Assembly (NCBI RefSeq): GCF_022539505.1
Contig: NC_061508.1
Span: forward strand, 37,256,256-37,320,255
From: Lolium rigidum
Lineage: Eukaryota; Streptophyta; Magnoliopsida; Poales; Poaceae
DNA length: 64,000 nt
Direction of reading: 5' to 3'
Under the pieces are notes generated by a model. That model was given only the letters and a program-made list of their open reading frames with translations, was not told where the DNA came from and ran no database searches. Made by a program: the position numbers and the translations under genes. Shown here in pieces: positions 1 through 11,008 of this stretch; the first letter of the stretch is position 1; each line of letters opens with the position of its first letter.

Positions 1-908
1 ATATATTTTCTACGGGACTGCACGGGCTGACCCAATTATGAGAGTCCATGTCCTAATCGCCAATGTTCTGATATAACCGAATCGTGCCAAACATGATTGC
101 ACAATTGTACGTCTAAGTATTTTTTTGTTTTGTTTTAAAACGTTTATGTAACTAATTATTTCGTTAAATTTATGCAATAAATTTAAGATCTGACTATCAC
201 GATAATTTGGATGATGTGGTTCAACGTGGTGCCTCTATTTTTGAAACATATATTTTTCTTTTAGTATACAACATAAATAGACATTATGTATCCTGAAATG
301 CAATTAGAGGACATGCATGTGACATATGTGTGTGTGTATGCCAATGTTCAAGATATCACTAATCGGTACCTGATCAGTCGGTCTTAGATGAGAGATTAAT
401 CACTTCTCGGCCGATTAATCGATTTTATTGGTCGACTATTTATCGGCTAGCTTTTTGTAAAATCTCCGAATCTAAGAATTGAATATTCTATATTATATAT
501 GCAAAAAATAATATTGCAATACTGGGAAGCTAGTGTCTTACCTTGATTTTGCACCTGAGTACGTCTACAAACATACTAATGGAATCAACCAGCAGTGTAT
601 GCTTTGAAACTTTAGATTTCGAAATCTTGCATAATTGTAGACACAAATATAAAATATCACACGAAATAGGATAGTCGTAGCAGTAGTAATACAGATAGTA
701 TATAGTATTAGATAATAATGGGTCGGCGAAACAGAAATAGGTATTCGTTCTCTCACAGAGCAAAGTAAGAAAATAAGAAAACATGCACCAGGTTCTTAGC
801 TCTCTCTCACGTGAGTCACATCACAACCAATATTGGCCAGAACTGAGAACTCACATCAAAGAGTCTAGGAAAGAAAGCACCAAATGTAGTGCTCAAATAG
901 CCAGATTA
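1..908. other. AT-rich intergenic DNA
   Basis: I see no coding signal, terminal inverted repeat or tandem array. The short open frames have composition expected by chance. Confidence 0.5.
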
Positions 909-2061
909 TTAAAGGCCCAAGATCCAAGACTCAATCGGCTCCTCCTCATCTTCATTGTCCTTGGTCTCTAGCACCCCATCATCATCATCGGACTCAAACT
1001 CTATCTCATCCTCATTGAAAACCAATTGTTCTTCCCCTTCATCGGAAACAAACTCTTCCACCTCATGGAGTTCTCTCACTCTTGCACTTCTACGAGGTTT
1101 CATAGCTTCGCTACCTCCCAGTGCATCATCACTATTGGAGTATGGAAGCCTCAAAATTGGATCAACCTCCTCATCTTTGTAAGCTCCTTCACATATCCAA
1201 TCTTGTGCCATGTAAGCATCTTCACCAAGGAGAACATCACAAGACGACTCAAACCTCTTTCTCTTGACCATCATTCTTCCATTGAATTGAATATAAACTA
1301 GATCATCTCTACAGCGGATATCTAGTTTATTTCTCCTCTTTGCATCTACCTACAAATAGCAAAGTGTAGTTTAGTGATTCACATTTTCAGAAATGAACAA
1401 GGAATTTAGGACCAGATTTGAGTATTTGCAAGATGAGATTTACTTGTTCAAAAACACTCCAATTTCTTTCACATCCGGATGAACTTGTGGTCAAGTTGAG
1501 TATCCTTAAAGCCATGTGCAGCAATGTAGGAGTTTTTAGTCCATAAGTTGCCCACCACTCTCCTACATTTATGGAAAAAACAAAGTATTATGCATCAGCC
1601 CAAACAATTCAGAAATGCAATATGGCACAATTATATTGACAACGAGCTTACCGGCATTGAAATTTGCATTGGTAATAGCCTTTGTGGCAGCAACCTTCCC
1701 AAACATGTCTTCCATGTTTTTAAAATTGGGTAATTCTATGTTAAGCACCTTATTTATCGCCTCATCATCATCATGATAAAATTGTTCAACAACCTCCATC
1801 AACCCGGACATGACTTCTACATCAGTAAAGATGCTTGTGTTAGCATTACTATATTAAGGATTTAAGGCATATCCCGCCATGTGCAACGGTGTATCTAGTG
1901 TCCCATTCATCTTGCTCTCCATTAGCTGTTGTGATCACCCTGTAGTCCTTCTCTGAGTTTTCAACCGCAGTCATTATTGCCTTATTTGCCTCTATTATTT
2001 CTCCATACATAGAGGCCATGGAATGTCCATCACCATCAACCAACCGAAGTATCTTCACCAA
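909..2061 (-). pseudogene. hAT-family transposase remnant
   Basis: Decayed transposase of the hAT superfamily, which cuts and pastes DNA in the nucleus. Read right to left, 2061-1852 encodes the block LRLVDGDGHSMASMYGEI found downstream of DUF659 in plant hAT proteins. 1811-1569 encodes the stretch before the dimerisation domain (GLMEVVEQFYHDDD). About 1560-1430 encodes the C-terminal hAT dimerisation signature, with EWWATYGLKTPTLL and SSSGCERNWSVFEQVN readable. 1274-909 encodes a charged tail (RRSARVRELHE followed by an acidic run). Stops and frame changes separate the blocks. The BED zinc finger and the first catalytic residues, expected right of 2061, are not visible. I found no terminal inverted repeat or 8-bp duplication. 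Seen directly: the motifs. Inferred: it is inactive. Confidence 0.85.
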
Positions 2062-3959
2062 TGGCTCAAAAACCTTTCAGACCACATCATGAAAAGAAAT
2101 GAATGAGAGAGAAAATGTAAATACAGAACAGTAGTAAAGAAGAGATAATTTGTAGTTTAGCTAACATACCTTAATGCAAAGAGGTACATTTTTCTGTAAC
2201 CGCAAAAGAAAAATATGTTTTTTAGTAGTTTGAAAGAAATGTCTCCAACCGGATATAAAAAAATTGTGGACAATTTGTAAACAACCGATGTCGTCAATAT
2301 TTTGACCGGAAAAATACGCTTACGAAAAGTAAAGCAGGGAACAAAACAAGAAGTCCACTTTTGATTATTGAACCTTCATTGTTTAAGTCCATATTTGTTC
2401 ATAAAAACTTTGAAGGAACACATAACTGAATCCTAAACTTCTCTTATGCAATACATGATGACACTGACTACAACTAGTTTTTTTGAACATTCCCGTTGAA
2501 ACATGTGATGCTACTCATCGTGAGCTAGTGCAGATACAACATCATGGGGGACCAAGGTTGGGGAATTCACACTTTACAGTACGCGAACCTCAAATCCATG
2601 TGACAATCGTATCAGTAAAACCAGTTCCACCTGGACGCCACGTCAGCAAAAGTCAAGTTGAAATCAACCTATGGTACAAGAGTGGATGGTTTGCAGAATT
2701 CAATATTCAGTTTTACACCTTTTCAAAGTTCTAGGACCATGCAAATGCAAAATTTAACGAAATATACATGTTGAAAGGTGAATTTCATTTTTTTGAATAT
2801 AACAAATTTCTCTTTCATCTAACACAACCCTGTAGCTGGGACAACCAAACATCCATGTAAGATTTGTATTGTATCCTTCTTGAAACCGCTGTCTTGATTC
2901 CCCGAGTGCGTGCTACCCGGAATGTTCATCAGTTACAGCTTGCCTTGCTAACTGTGGTAGGATACCGCGACGTTAGCCACAATGTGGCATAACCTTCCAT
3001 TTTGCATCCTAAGTGTGATTTGACTTTTTGGACAAGTTTGAATGCAATAATTGATGTATGCTTCATGCAGCACTGCAAGATGTAGTAGGGCCCAGAAGCC
3101 GAGGTCTTTTCATTGTCAAAAAATAATAATGAGATGGTAGGTAAAGTAAGAATGTCGTCTTCAAGAATTATTGCGAGGCTAAGACCCAAACCAGTGAATG
3201 CAACATGATCGAATGGAAAGTTTTACAAAGAAGTCTACTTTGAAAACATATAAATATGTAACATATGTATTGAAAAAATTCCAGCATTGACACAAAGCTT
3301 GTCATTTGTGGCAAAGTGCACACGCGAGGGTGTGTCATTTTTTTCAAACTTTACATCGATATATCCGGAGTCACATACTGATAGATTTAACAACATCGCA
3401 TGGTACATACGATGACATAAACAACTTTGACGTATGATGTATACACGCTCCCATGAGCTGACGACAATGATCCATTTACCAGGACTCTTCCTCTCACGTG
3501 CTCTTTTAGGCGACCAGCCGGGTGCCCCTTTCACGTTGCATCCTCGTCAGATATGAACGCGCCAAATCAAATGCTTTCCCACAGCTGATAGCAACAGAGG
3601 ACGAGCGATCGATGGTGCCGTCCATTATTCTTCTGTGTATGTATATCCAGGTCCCATCGTACGTTAGGATGCCAAATCAGGATGTCTACTACTGGGCGCC
3701 CACCGCATCGCGGCAAAGGATGCCATGCCCCCATCGTATCCTACATCTAATTAGTGTGCATCGATCGGTACGGATCGCGAAAGCTCATGTTGATTCTGGT
3801 AGGGGCCGCGGAGAGATCATGCCGGCCGCGGCCGGGAGTCACAGTTCCTTGGAGTCGTGAGAAAGCTCACCCCGATAATCACAAGTTCAGAACAAACAAA
3901 TAAGTTGTCTGAAGTTAAGTGAATATATACGAGAGAGGCTATAGGCGAAAAACCAGTTT
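2062..3959. other. Unannotated stretch
   Basis: No recognisable protein, repeat structure or RNA gene. The sequence is of mixed composition and becomes more GC-rich at 3480-3850. The N-terminal half of the neighbouring hAT transposase would be expected to start here but could not be read. Confidence 0.4.
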
Positions 3960-4327
3960 TGAACTTGGGTGTAGAACTGTAGATGCTCCTAATTGAATAA
4001 AAAATCAAACCAAATAGTAAACAAATTAAAAAACTGAAATTTTTGGACAATGAATATAAACAAGTGTCCTAACTACACACCAAAAATCTCCGAGAAAAAA
4101 ACATATATAGTGATCTGTGCAGAAAAAAGATAAAATACGGTGTTGTTTGGAACATCTAGATTTGTTTCTTACGTCACTCCGATTTGTCATTTTTGCACAG
4201 AGTACTACATATGTTTTTTTCCGGAAATTTTTGGTGTGCAGTTAGAACACTTGTTCATGTTCGTCCAAAAATTTCAGATTTTTTAATTTTTCTTTTATTT
4301 AACCAGGAGCATCTACATCCGAGTTCA
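3960..4327. repeat. Foldback (inverted-repeat) element
   Basis: A long imperfect inverted repeat. The left arm runs from 3960 to about 4125 and the right arm from about 4190 to 4327. The arms share TAGATGCTCCT, CTGAAATTTTTGGAC, ACACACCAAAAAT against GCACACCAAAAAT, and AAAAAACATAT in inverted order, leaving a loop of roughly 65 bp. The outer ends pair as TGAACTTGGGTGTAG with TGAACTCGGATGTAG. No coding sequence. The size and structure fit a MITE or Mutator-like foldback, but I could not find a flanking target duplication, so the superfamily is undecided. Confidence 0.75.
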
Positions 4328-5045
4328 GAAATGCATTGTCCCGGAGGCTAGGCTCAATTTGGGAGTACTGTTTTTCTACAACCACAATATTATAAAAATA
4401 AAGTGTTCATGCGTGTCAATGGAATACTTCAGTTTTTCAGAATATTCGGTTTAGAAAAAAAGAGGTCAGGACCGAAGTTTCCAATATGGCAAAGAAAGTG
4501 CAGTTTCGAGGAATATTTCAGTTTTTAATACCTCTGTATTTTTAAAAATTAAATTATCCTCTAAATACATGAGTGGTGTTTTGACTCGTGGGAGCATATG
4601 CTCCCTTTAACTTCAAATACATCTTAGGCACATTTTAAAATATCAAAAAATTTGTAACAAAAAAATCGCACGTACATCTTCACGTGCTACGCGTCCACAT
4701 AGTCGTTTCATGAAAATTTGACTTACCGTGTGGTGTGTGTAAGAAAGAAAAAATTTGGTGCTAAAAATAAGACTTTTCACCAGATAATATTTCTTCTCTT
4801 TTTACATAGACCACAAAAAATATCGTTTTTTCGTGAAACTTAACGAACTCACGTATATTATGGACATGGACATGTATTTTTTGTTTCTTTTTTTGGACAC
4901 TTCGATTTTTTTATGCAGAGAGAATATGAACCCGGAAACCGAATTATTTATATCTGAATGCTTCAATAATACTTTGGTGCCCTACTAGGGTTGAAATTTG
5001 GAACAGACGCCGTCAGACATTCAGGCTTCATGTTGAACGATGCAT
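4328..5045. other. AT-rich stretch with a perfect 16-bp palindrome
   Basis: No gene seen. GGGAGCATATGCTCCC at 4590-4605 is a perfect palindrome and may be the relic of another inverted-repeat element. The rest is low-complexity AT-rich sequence. Confidence 0.4.
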
Positions 5046-5057
5046 GATCTGCAGGCC

Positions 5058-6192
5058 ACCCCGACACACCTCCCCCGTAACGCTCTCCTCCTGCTACAGT
5101 ACCCTTGAGAGGTCTCCACCGCCGACCGGGCCACCGACGGCCACTCCGCCAGAATAGCTGGCCGGAGTAGGCTTAGGTTGGGCACCGGAGTAGTTCTAGC
5201 TGTAGATCTGTAGGTTTCTAGATGTTTGTGGCGTTCTGCCACCGTTTTGGGCGCATGCCCCGTAGAGGAGACGGTTGTCTGGATCACCGCCGCTGGATCC
5301 AGGCTGCTCTAGGGCTGCTGCTGGCGCTATCTCTGCTCCGGTGGTCGGAGGGAGGTGCGGCGGGTAGCGGCGCCGTCTTCTTCCTCAATAAAGCTGCGGC
5401 GACTGGTTCTTCTTCCTCCTCTCGCGGTGAAGACGAAGCTCCCTGTGCCGGCCATGGTGGCGAGGTGGGGACTCTTCTTCGTGCTGCAAGGTGCGCTTCT
5501 GCATCTCTCCTGGCCGGCCTTGGTGGCGAGGAGGAGTGGATGCGTGGTGTGCTGTTTTTGGATCGAGGCGGAGGATCTGGTCTTCTCCGTCGGCGCGGCG
5601 TGTGGTTTGTGGTTGCTGACCTGCAACTTCTCCTTACTAACCATGGTGGCCAGAAGAGAAGCGGCGGCGAGGCACTCGCGACCACTGCTAGTCGACTTCT
5701 GCCTGCAGGGTGCTACGGAGATGCAGATCAAGCACTCCTTCGAGCGAAATACATGGTGCTCTTCCTCGACACCGTGATCCTTGGCCGGCAAGGCGGCCCT
5801 TCAACAACCTCCATTGCGGAGGCCCTTCTGCGCTCGGTTCGTCGGAGCTCAGCACTTCTCCACCGACAAGTGGTGCGTCCCCGGAGGAGGAGGAGTGACC
5901 GGCGGATCAGATGCTTCGCCGGAAGTATGCTCTTGAGCAACTTGGCATCGTATCTCGACGGCAACGTCTGGAGATCGCCGGCGAGTGGTGGCGGAGACTC
6001 CCAGGGACCTGATTGCTTTCCTAGATTTTGTCTTAGGGTGTTTTTTGTAATTTTAGAGGACCTTTCTTCAAATTCCTGGTTTCTCTGTGCAATAGACGCC
6101 AGAGGTCCTCTTTGTAAAATATACCTGCCACGTGTGGTCTGAATGAAATCCTCTAGGGTCTTCTAGGCCCTGTCTTTGTTCAAAAAAAAAAA
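5058..6192 (+). mobile_element. Polyadenylated retroposon with a 12-bp target-site duplication
   Basis: A 1.135-kb insertion made by target-primed reverse transcription. The 12-mer GATCTGCAGGCC occurs immediately before it (5046-5057) and immediately after its oligo(A) tail (6193-6204; the tail is 6182-6192, 11 A). Duplication plus A tail is the hallmark of LINE, SINE or processed-RNA insertion. The body is GC-rich and ends in a T-rich, 3'-UTR-like stretch (6020-6181), but shows no reverse transcriptase, endonuclease or RNase H motif. It could be a non-autonomous LINE derivative or a retrocopy of a cellular transcript. The perfect duplication suggests a fairly recent insertion. Confidence 0.85.
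5222..6142 (+). CDS. 306-residue open frame inside the retroposon, unknown product
   Basis: A long open frame lying wholly within the retroposon, beginning 165 bases after its 5' end and ending 40 bases before its A tail. The predicted product is rich in Arg, Gly, Ala, Ser and Leu. An early hydrophobic stretch (ALGLLLALSLL, about residues 29-39) follows a basic start. I recognise no domain. High GC lowers stop-codon frequency, and other frames are also open here, so the frame may be fortuitous. Its favour is its length and its position relative to the retroposon boundaries. If translated, the element would encode a single protein without any replication enzyme. Confidence 0.25.
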   Translation: MFVAFCHRFGRMPRRGDGCLDHRRWIQAALGLLLALSLLRWSEGGAAGSGAVFFLNKAAATGSSSSSRGEDEAPCAGHGGEVGTLLRAARCASASLLAGLGGEEEWMRGVLFLDRGGGSGLLRRRGVWFVVADLQLLLTNHGGQKRSGGEALATTASRLLPAGCYGDADQALLRAKYMVLFLDTVILGRQGGPSTTSIAEALLRSVRRSSALLHRQVVRPRRRRSDRRIRCFAGSMLLSNLASYLDGNVWRSPASGGGDSQGPDCFPRFCLRVFFVILEDLSSNSWFLCAIDARGPLCKIYLPRVV

Positions 6193-6204
6193 GATCTGCA
6201 GGCC

Positions 6205-8364
6205 GATGAGAACGACTTTTTCCGGTACACGTGTCGTGGATTCTGTCTAGTGGTCCGTGCTTTGGCTTTGTCTCCAAAAGAAATGTGCACCGGCAAAGTA
6301 TACCCACTTGATAAGTTGATATCTGGAAAAGCATTTAATTTGGTTTGTTTAGGGCGCCAGTTGATAAAGGTGGTTAAGTTTTGACCAAGGGGAAAAAAAG
6401 ACTAAGAAGCCTTCTGGTGTTGGAGGTTGCAACTGAATATGTCCAAGTCCTTTTGCATGCTCATCATTTGTATCCTTTTGACAGTGCAGGCCGGCATTAT
6501 AGAGGTGAACATTCGGCAAGCAAGAAGTTTCCTGGTGCGTGACAGCACCAAAAGTCGTAGTAGCATTATCAGAGGTAAGCGCATACTTATATGGAATAAG
6601 GATCCATTTTGGCGCCGCGTCATAGGCTCTCCGGGCAGAAAACCTAATCTTTTAGGCAAAAAATAGCTTTTTTTTTTCGAAAACTCAGCAGAAAATACTC
6701 TTTCTTGAAATAATTTTAAAACAAACCTTTCGCATAGGCAGTAACATGCTGCTCTAGGTGGAGGAGGCATGCCCAATAGCATGACTCGCTATGGACCGCG
6801 GAGTCATGCTATAGGACACGCCACCTTCGGCCACGGAGCCATGCTATAGAGTGGGGCACGGCCTTATAAAACATAAACTTTTAAATTAGTTTTGAGATAA
6901 ATTTATTGTGTACAGCCTCTGAAAAATGGTCATTTTCGAGGCAAGATGATGAGGTGGGCCAGGACCCGCTTGTGATCCTATATCATAAAAATCACTAAAA
7001 CATGCGCTAGACAAATATTTTTGCGAATAATGTTAGAAATAGTGTTTGCTTGTTCGTGTTCCCTGCAAAAACATTAAACTTTATTGGGTTCTTGTGTTAT
7101 AAAGAAAGCGTAAAGTGAGAACATTTGGTAAATTATAGGTGCCCCCAAATGGAGGATGGTAGGAGCCCCGGTTGGAGCATTTGGAGAGTGCCGACAAAGC
7201 TGCCGTGTTTTGGGGGCAATCTCCCCCACCGGCGTCCCCCAAATTGACCCTGCAATCATCAAAGGCTACAAGAAATTAGGAAATCATAGCTCAAATTGGG
7301 CCACGAAGGCACCCACATTCAAATGCAAGGTCTCAAGTTCAAATTCACAGGCCACACGCTAGCTACCAAAATGCCGCCAAGTCTAGTAAATCATGTTATA
7401 AACAAGGTAGAGGGAATCAAATGGAGGAGGTCAATGGGTCATCGATGACATCCGGTGCTTGTTGCTAAGGCGTTAGAGGTGGAAGCTATATATGTCGACG
7501 GTGGCGGATGCATCGCCGTCGTGGCCTGCTCTTCCGCTCCTCTCCTTCATGATGCGAGCCTAGGCCATCTTGTACGGTGCCTTGGCATCATCATCCATGG
7601 TGTTGCGGTTGGTGGTCGCGATAGATCTCTTCAACAACTCCACCGCCCACGCCTCCTATGTCTATCCCTTCGGCTTCTTCATCGCGCGCTCGGTGCGGGA
7701 TCTCTTGCCGAGCTAAGGCATGGGCCAGCGACGACGGGGTTTGCGCGAACGAGAGGCGGGAGAGGGAGAGAGGTGGGGTGGTTGTGGAATTGGAGGGAGA
7801 ATTTTGGGGTAGGGAACGAATAGATTCCTTCGATGTCGGTTCCATGATGGACCGCGAGCCTTTTTCGCCGTGCCGTGCGTTGCCGGCGCACCCCGTTCGA
7901 CTCCTGAGTCACGTGGCCGGCACGGGAGTGCCGGTCGATTTATCGGGCCGCTCTGAGAGCCGACACGGTTTGGAGAGCGCTGGTAGAAGATAGTTTTGGG
8001 CCTGAGCCTCGAAAGGGCGTTTGTGGGGCCTTTAAGGGCTTCCGGTGGGAATGATGTTGGTTGGCATGCTCTTGGTGCCTTGGTGGCGGTGCGTCGCTCA
8101 CTACTTAATATAAGCAGTGAAGCACCTTTGCACCGTGCGTACGTCGCAAAATCCCGTTGCTGAAGTAACCACGTTCCCTACCCCGTTTGCCCTGACGGGC
8201 AACGGTCCTCGACTCCCGGCTGTGTAGGTAGAGGGAGGTGCGGATGAAACGAAACGATCCCATCCTCGCTGAGGACAAACGCTCCCACAGGAAGAAGGAG
8301 CAAACGGCGACGCTGATGCGCCGCACGCTTAAGGAGCAGCGGTCAAACACCTGCTCGATCGATA
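6205..8364. other. Unannotated stretch with a GC-rich core
   Basis: 6205-7430 is of mixed composition without a convincing gene. 7430-8060 is GC-rich with overlapping open frames on both strands and no recognised domain. It could be the interior of a degraded DNA transposon, but no matching termini were found. Confidence 0.35.
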
Positions 8365-9766
8365 CACTAGTAGAAAACCTCTCATCCATCTAAGCCATAA
8401 ATACCGGTTCCCTTACGAACCGGTACTAAAGGGTGTATTAAGACTGGTCAGCACTGCTCGGACCTTTAGTACCGGTTCAGTAAGGACTTTAATACCGGTT
8501 CGTGACACGAACCGGTACTAAAGGGTTTGCGTCAGCTGAAAACCTTTAGTACCGGTTCGTGACACGAACCGGTACTAAGGGTAGACCTTTAGCACCGGTT
8601 CGTGTCACGAACCGGTACTAAAGGTTTTTCTGCTCCCCCACGCAGCTCCACCCCCCCCCCCGTGGATCGCCTTTTTGACACCGTAAAATAGAAAAGAAAA
8701 TGATAGAAAATTCAAAAAATAAAATGTTTTCACATTCTTCTATGTTATGCAACCTACTATTAGGAAAAATTAAGAAATTCGAATTTTCACTTTTTTGCAA
8801 AAAAGTTTTGAAAAATGGTAAAACCGCAATAACTTTTGCATACGACGTCAGAAAAATACGTATAATATATCAAAAAATCCTGGGAAAAAGTTACATCCGA
8901 ATTCACCAGGGTTTACCCGGTTAGCCAATTTTTAGATTCTCAAAATTCCAAATGAAAATATGAAAGCAGGAAGATTTTAGTTTTTTTCCAGAAATTTAAA
9001 ATTTTATATATATTTTTTTAAATTAAAATATTAATTGTAAGATTTTTTGAGTCCTAACATATTACTATTACTTTTATCAAATTATAAGATTTTCAATTTT
9101 TCAAGTTTTAGGTTTTGCAAAAAATATTAAATTTTTTAAAAATAATTAAAAATAATAAAAATTAAAAAAGTTAATTTTATTTATTTATTCAACATTATTA
9201 TTACATCATTACTTTTATTTATTAAAACAATTATTTGGAATTCAAACGATAAAAAGTGTGATATCGACCAACATGTTAATAGGATTGATATGATACTATT
9301 ATCACATACATGCGCGCGAAGCACTTGGAAGTGGAACGGGATGGAACTTGGAAGTTAAGCGTGCTAGTGCGGGAGTAGTGTGAGGATGGGTGACCGACCG
9401 GGAAGTTTGACTACGGGTAAGTAATTTGAATAGAGATTAAGTGTAGTTAGAGACTAACGGAAATACTAGTAATTCTGAAAAAATAAAAAAAAGAGGCCGT
9501 GAAAAAAGGGTGTGAAAAATAATTAGAAAAAATGGAAAAAAAAATTAAACGAAATAGGCTTTAATACCGGTTCGTGTTACTGAACCGTACCAAAGGTCTC
9601 CAGTCCCACGGGTTCCTCCGTGCCCACGTGGAAAGACCTTTAGTACGGTTCAGTAAGCAACCCAGCATCGAAAGTGGGCCTTTAGTGCCGGATAATTAGT
9701 ACCGGTTGCTCAACCGGTACTAATGCCCCTATGAAACCGGTACAGATGAGCGTTTTTCTACTAGTG
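8365..9766. mobile_element. Non-autonomous CACTA transposon
   Basis: The ends are CACTAGTAGAAAA (8365-8377) and the inverse TTTTTCTACTAGTG ending at 9766, the standard CACTA terminus. Both subterminal zones are packed with inverted pairs of CTTTAGTACCGGTTC and its complement, separated by CGTG(A/T)CACG, as in Triticeae CACTA families where the transposase binds. The centre is AT-rich, has no transposase, and holds a 5S-rRNA-like segment. The right flank is GAT (9767-9769). The left flank is GAT plus one extra A (8361-8364), so the 3-bp duplication is present but offset by one base. It must depend on an enzyme supplied by another element. Confidence 0.9.
9304..9420 (+). pseudogene. 5S rRNA-like sequence inside the CACTA element
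   Basis: This stretch aligns by eye with plant 5S rRNA. GAAGTTAAGCGTGCT (9351-9365) matches the internal A-box/intermediate region. GGGAGTAGTGTGAGGATGGG followed by TGACC (9371-9395) matches the C-box region with correct spacing. CATAC and GAAGCAC upstream match the 5' half. The 5' third and the extreme 3' end are diverged, so it is unlikely to give a functional ribosomal 5S. The internal RNA polymerase III control boxes look largely intact. Known context: 5S-derived sequences occur in Cassandra TRIMs and SINE3 elements. Here it sits in the middle of a DNA transposon. Confidence 0.8.
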
Positions 9767-10180
9767 GATCCCGACCCTGCCTCGCAATTGTATACACTGA
9801 CCACGTCTCTTGGTTGACGTCAAATTCTCCGAGGATCGTCAAGCCCAGGCTCCGCGCGTGCGTGGTCTGAGAGACGCTCAGCTAGCGGAAGCTTCCGACG
9901 CCCCGATCGAGTTGCTACGAGCTACTAGCGCACACATATGTTGCACGTTTCCTTGGCACGGAGTACTATATTTCCTTTCCTTTTCTCTTTGTTTTTAGCA
10001 TTTGGTTGATTGACCACCGTCGATCGTGCTCCGTCGCAGGTCAAACACGTACGGCGGAGCTTCTTTTTCTCCCCCCTAGACCACCCTGGGAGCATGCATG
10101 CGACGGTTGTCTCAGACGACACGAGTGCGTCGTCCATACGGCATACGCACACGAATGTACGTACGACCTTTTCTATTTTA
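9767..10180. other. Short unannotated flank
   Basis: No gene or repeat recognised between the CACTA element and the next Helitron-type terminus. Confidence 0.4.
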
Positions 10181-11008
10181 TCTTTACCTACTAATAAAGG
10201 AAGTAAGGTTTCTCCCCAAAAATTTCGTCCGTTTTTGAACTACCTTCCATTTTCACTCGAAATTACATGGATTGCCACCGCCCAGGTGAAAAAACGGTTG
10301 ACCGCACCCCCGTCCAAAATCGATCCCCGCCGCCGACCGCTCGAACGCCGGTGACTGGCGCCACCGCTCGTCCGACACCACCCGCTCAAACCGAGATGGA
10401 GCCGCCGCCCTCCTCCGTCATGAGATATAGTAACCCCGTTCCGACCTCGATCTCTCGCCTTTGAACCGGTGCAGATCAGGGGAGGATGGCGGTCATGGGG
10501 CGGAGCATGTCGACCAGTTCCCCGAGCCGCGGGCGGGGTGGACGCACACCCGATGACATTATTGTGGAGATGAAGCCGCCCTGGGAGGCCGTCACCAAGG
10601 CAGCCCCTGGTTCGGCCCCGGACTGGGGCGGCCGCAATGGAGCTAAGCGCGGATCTTGAATTTCCAGTCTGATTTTCTATCCGCATCGGCCATGACGGAT
10701 GCGTCGGCGATAGGACAGGGCTTCTGATTCTAGCTGTGGAGTCTTGATCTGGTGCTTCCCCTGTTGCTGGTTGCGTCCTGTCTCATCCTGTGTGGAGGAG
10801 CTCTCTGCTGCTGAAGCGCCATGGCCCATGGCTCTGCGTGCGTCGTCGCCATGCTGTTCTGAACTTCTGATGCAGTCCCGCGATAAGCTCACACTCATGC
10901 GAGGAGTGGCTGCTCTTGTCTGATCCCCTTTTGCTAGCAAGGAAATTAGGAGAGCACCTTATCGATTTCCTCAGGCAAACTTGTCGGATCTGCTACGCCT
11001 GCGTGTAA
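10181..11008 (+). mobile_element. Helitron 5' terminus and partial body
   Basis: TCTTTACCTACTAATAAAGG at 10181 directly follows an A and matches the 5' end type of grass Helitrons (insertion between A and T, element starting TC). A related sequence occurs again at 12469. The following sequence shares further resemblance (CATCCGTTTT/CGTCCGTTTTT, then CGAAATTAC) before both become unrelated. The body to 11008 is GC-rich with overlapping open frames but no recognised domain. Its 3' end is not separately identified. It may share the terminus at 13572, with the second 5' end nested inside. Confidence 0.55.

Noticed and set aside
9304..9420. Functional 5S rRNA gene
   Set aside because: The 5' third and 3' end are too diverged, it is single copy here and not in a 5S tandem array.
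10240..10686. 148-residue minus-strand frame in the Helitron body
   Set aside because: GC-rich composition artefact with no domain; overlapping open frames on the opposite strand.
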